From a bacterium (GTDB lineage: Bacteria > Chloroflexota > Dormibacteria > UBA8260 > Bog-877), in assembly GCA_021817025.1 (NCBI GenBank), contig JAKAWF010000206.1, positions 1 to 6,336 on the forward strand: a stretch of DNA of 6,336 nucleotides, given 5' to 3'. Position 1 is the first letter of the stretch, and every line of letters begins with the position of its first letter. Made by a program: the position numbers and the translations under genes. This document shows positions 5,594 through 6,336 of this stretch, one piece after another. The notes below the pieces were generated by a model, which was not told the origin of the DNA, ran no database searches, and worked only from the letters and a program-made list of their open reading frames with translations.

Positions 5594-6336
5594 ATGGGGA
5601 CGCCGCCGTCGAGAGTCGAGCGCCTGGTCGCATCCGTACGGCCGCGTGGCCGCGTGGTCCTTCTGCTCGGCACAGTGCTGGCCCTTGCTGTGATCGGGGC
5701 AAGGTGCGGCTCGACAGGTGTAGGCGTGCGGTCTCACGAGCAACTGGCTTCTCCGACCACGCGATCGTCCGTGATCCCCTGGGTAGGCGCCACCGCGACG
5801 GCGCCGCGGGCCACGCCGATCACCACCACGACCATTCCACCTACAGGCCCGGCTTGCAAAGCCTCGACGCTCCGCGCAGTGGCCAAGCCGGGGGGAGCTG
5901 GCCTCGGGCACGCTTTGGAGATCGTGGTGGTCACCAACGTCGGGCAGACCACCCGCCGGGTCGGCGGCTATCCCAGCCTGGTCGGCGTCAAGCCAGATGG
6001 AACGACGAAGCCGCTGGCTGCCACCCATGGCACCTACTTCGGCAACCGGGTCCCGACGAAGCTCGCTCCCGGATCCGCTGCGAAGCTCCTCCTCGGCACC
6101 GGGAGCGCCTGCAACGCGCTGAACGCACCGGCTCCGCAACGCAGTATCGCCGCGAAGGCAAACACCTACACGGGGCTTGTCATCACCCTCTCAGGAAGCG
6201 AGGGGAACCTCAGCAAAGGCAATGTCTTCCTCGACACCGCCTGCGGTATTTCCGAGAGCGAGATCGGAGCCCCTTCCCCTGCGCCCGCGCTGCCGCCGCC
6301 GGCCCCTGGGAGCCTGGCGTCCCTCACGGCCCGCTC
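5594..6336 (+). CDS. DUF4232-like exported or membrane-anchored protein (3' end missing)
   Basis: The frame is closed upstream by TGA 5561-5563 and stays open from ATG 5594 to the window edge, giving 247 complete codons. Residues 1-20 are Arg-rich and 21-36 (VVLLLGTVLALAVIGA) form a signal or anchor helix. Arg at 37 directly before Cys 38 breaks a lipobox, so lipidation is unlikely. Residues 40-85 are a Thr/Ser/Pro/Ala linker. Residues 88-217 resemble DUF4232, common in actinobacterial secreted proteins: Cys 88, then ALEIVVVTNVGQTTRRVGGY, PSLVGVKPDG, LAPGSAAKLLLGTGSAC (Cys 173), and DTACGIS (Cys 217). The usual Cys before the LxGYP-type turn is absent here (RRVGGYP). A Pro/Ala-rich stretch begins at about 225. 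Function is unknown; an extracellular role is inferred from the helix. The ribosome site is weak (AAGAG, 12 nt upstream). It has no obvious tie to its neighbours. Confidence 0.75.
   Translation, partial: MGTPPSRVERLVASVRPRGRVVLLLGTVLALAVIGARCGSTGVGVRSHEQLASPTTRSSVIPWVGATATAPRATPITTTTIPPTGPACKASTLRAVAKPGGAGLGHALEIVVVTNVGQTTRRVGGYPSLVGVKPDGTTKPLAATHGTYFGNRVPTKLAPGSAAKLLLGTGSACNALNAPAPQRSIAAKANTYTGLVITLSGSEGNLSKGNVFLDTACGISESEIGAPSPAPALPPPAPGSLASLTAR

Noticed and set aside
5588..6139. 183-codon minus-strand ORF opposite the DUF4232-like gene
   Set aside because: The plus frame has an N-terminal hydrophobic helix, a linker and family-like motifs; the minus frame is Arg-rich with no recognisable feature.

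Overview
The window is GC-rich throughout, with dense long shadow reading frames, TTG start codons behind strong Shine-Dalgarno sequences, and at least one apparently leaderless gene. The phosphoserine aminotransferase closely resembles my memory of the mycobacterial-type SerC (GTSHRQAPVK, HNETSTG and SDGGLW blocks). Together these suggest an actinomycete (Actinomycetota), possibly a deep-branching group such as Acidimicrobiia. The phylum is fairly likely; the class is a guess. I see no plasmid, phage, insertion-sequence, CRISPR, rRNA or tRNA signal.

Layout from left to right. (1) 1-912, minus strand: the N-terminal 304 codons of a single-pass membrane protein that runs off the left edge. It has a cytoplasmic domain faintly like sigma-70 region 2, one membrane helix, and a long Pro/Ala/Ser/Thr-rich outer tail. 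(2) 999-2144, minus strand: serC, serine biosynthesis. (3) 2159-3370, plus strand: an AspC-type class I aminotransferase. (4) 3397-4869, plus strand: a DoxX-like membrane module fused to six kelch-like repeats. (5) 4870-5593: mostly degraded or non-coding sequence. It holds a 37-codon ORF behind a strong ribosome binding site, the decayed 5' end of a class I SAM-dependent methyltransferase, a 9-bp hairpin and a few tiny ORFs. (6) 5594 to the right edge, plus strand: a membrane-anchored or secreted DUF4232-like protein, open at the 3' end.

serC and aspC are divergent, with start codons only 14 bp apart. Each must be transcribed from a promoter that reaches into, or lies inside, the other gene. 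A good -10 hexamer for serC sits between the aspC ribosome binding site and its TTG start, which would make serC leaderless. Both enzymes are PLP-dependent aminotransferases that use glutamate as amino donor, so shared control would make metabolic sense. The DoxX-kelch gene follows aspC on the same strand after 26 bp and is probably cotranscribed with it, although no functional link is evident.

I found no clear new multi-gene system. The items most worth a second look are the serC/aspC start-site arrangement, the DoxX-kelch fusion, the sigma-like membrane protein at the left edge, and the methyltransferase remnant with its upstream small ORF.
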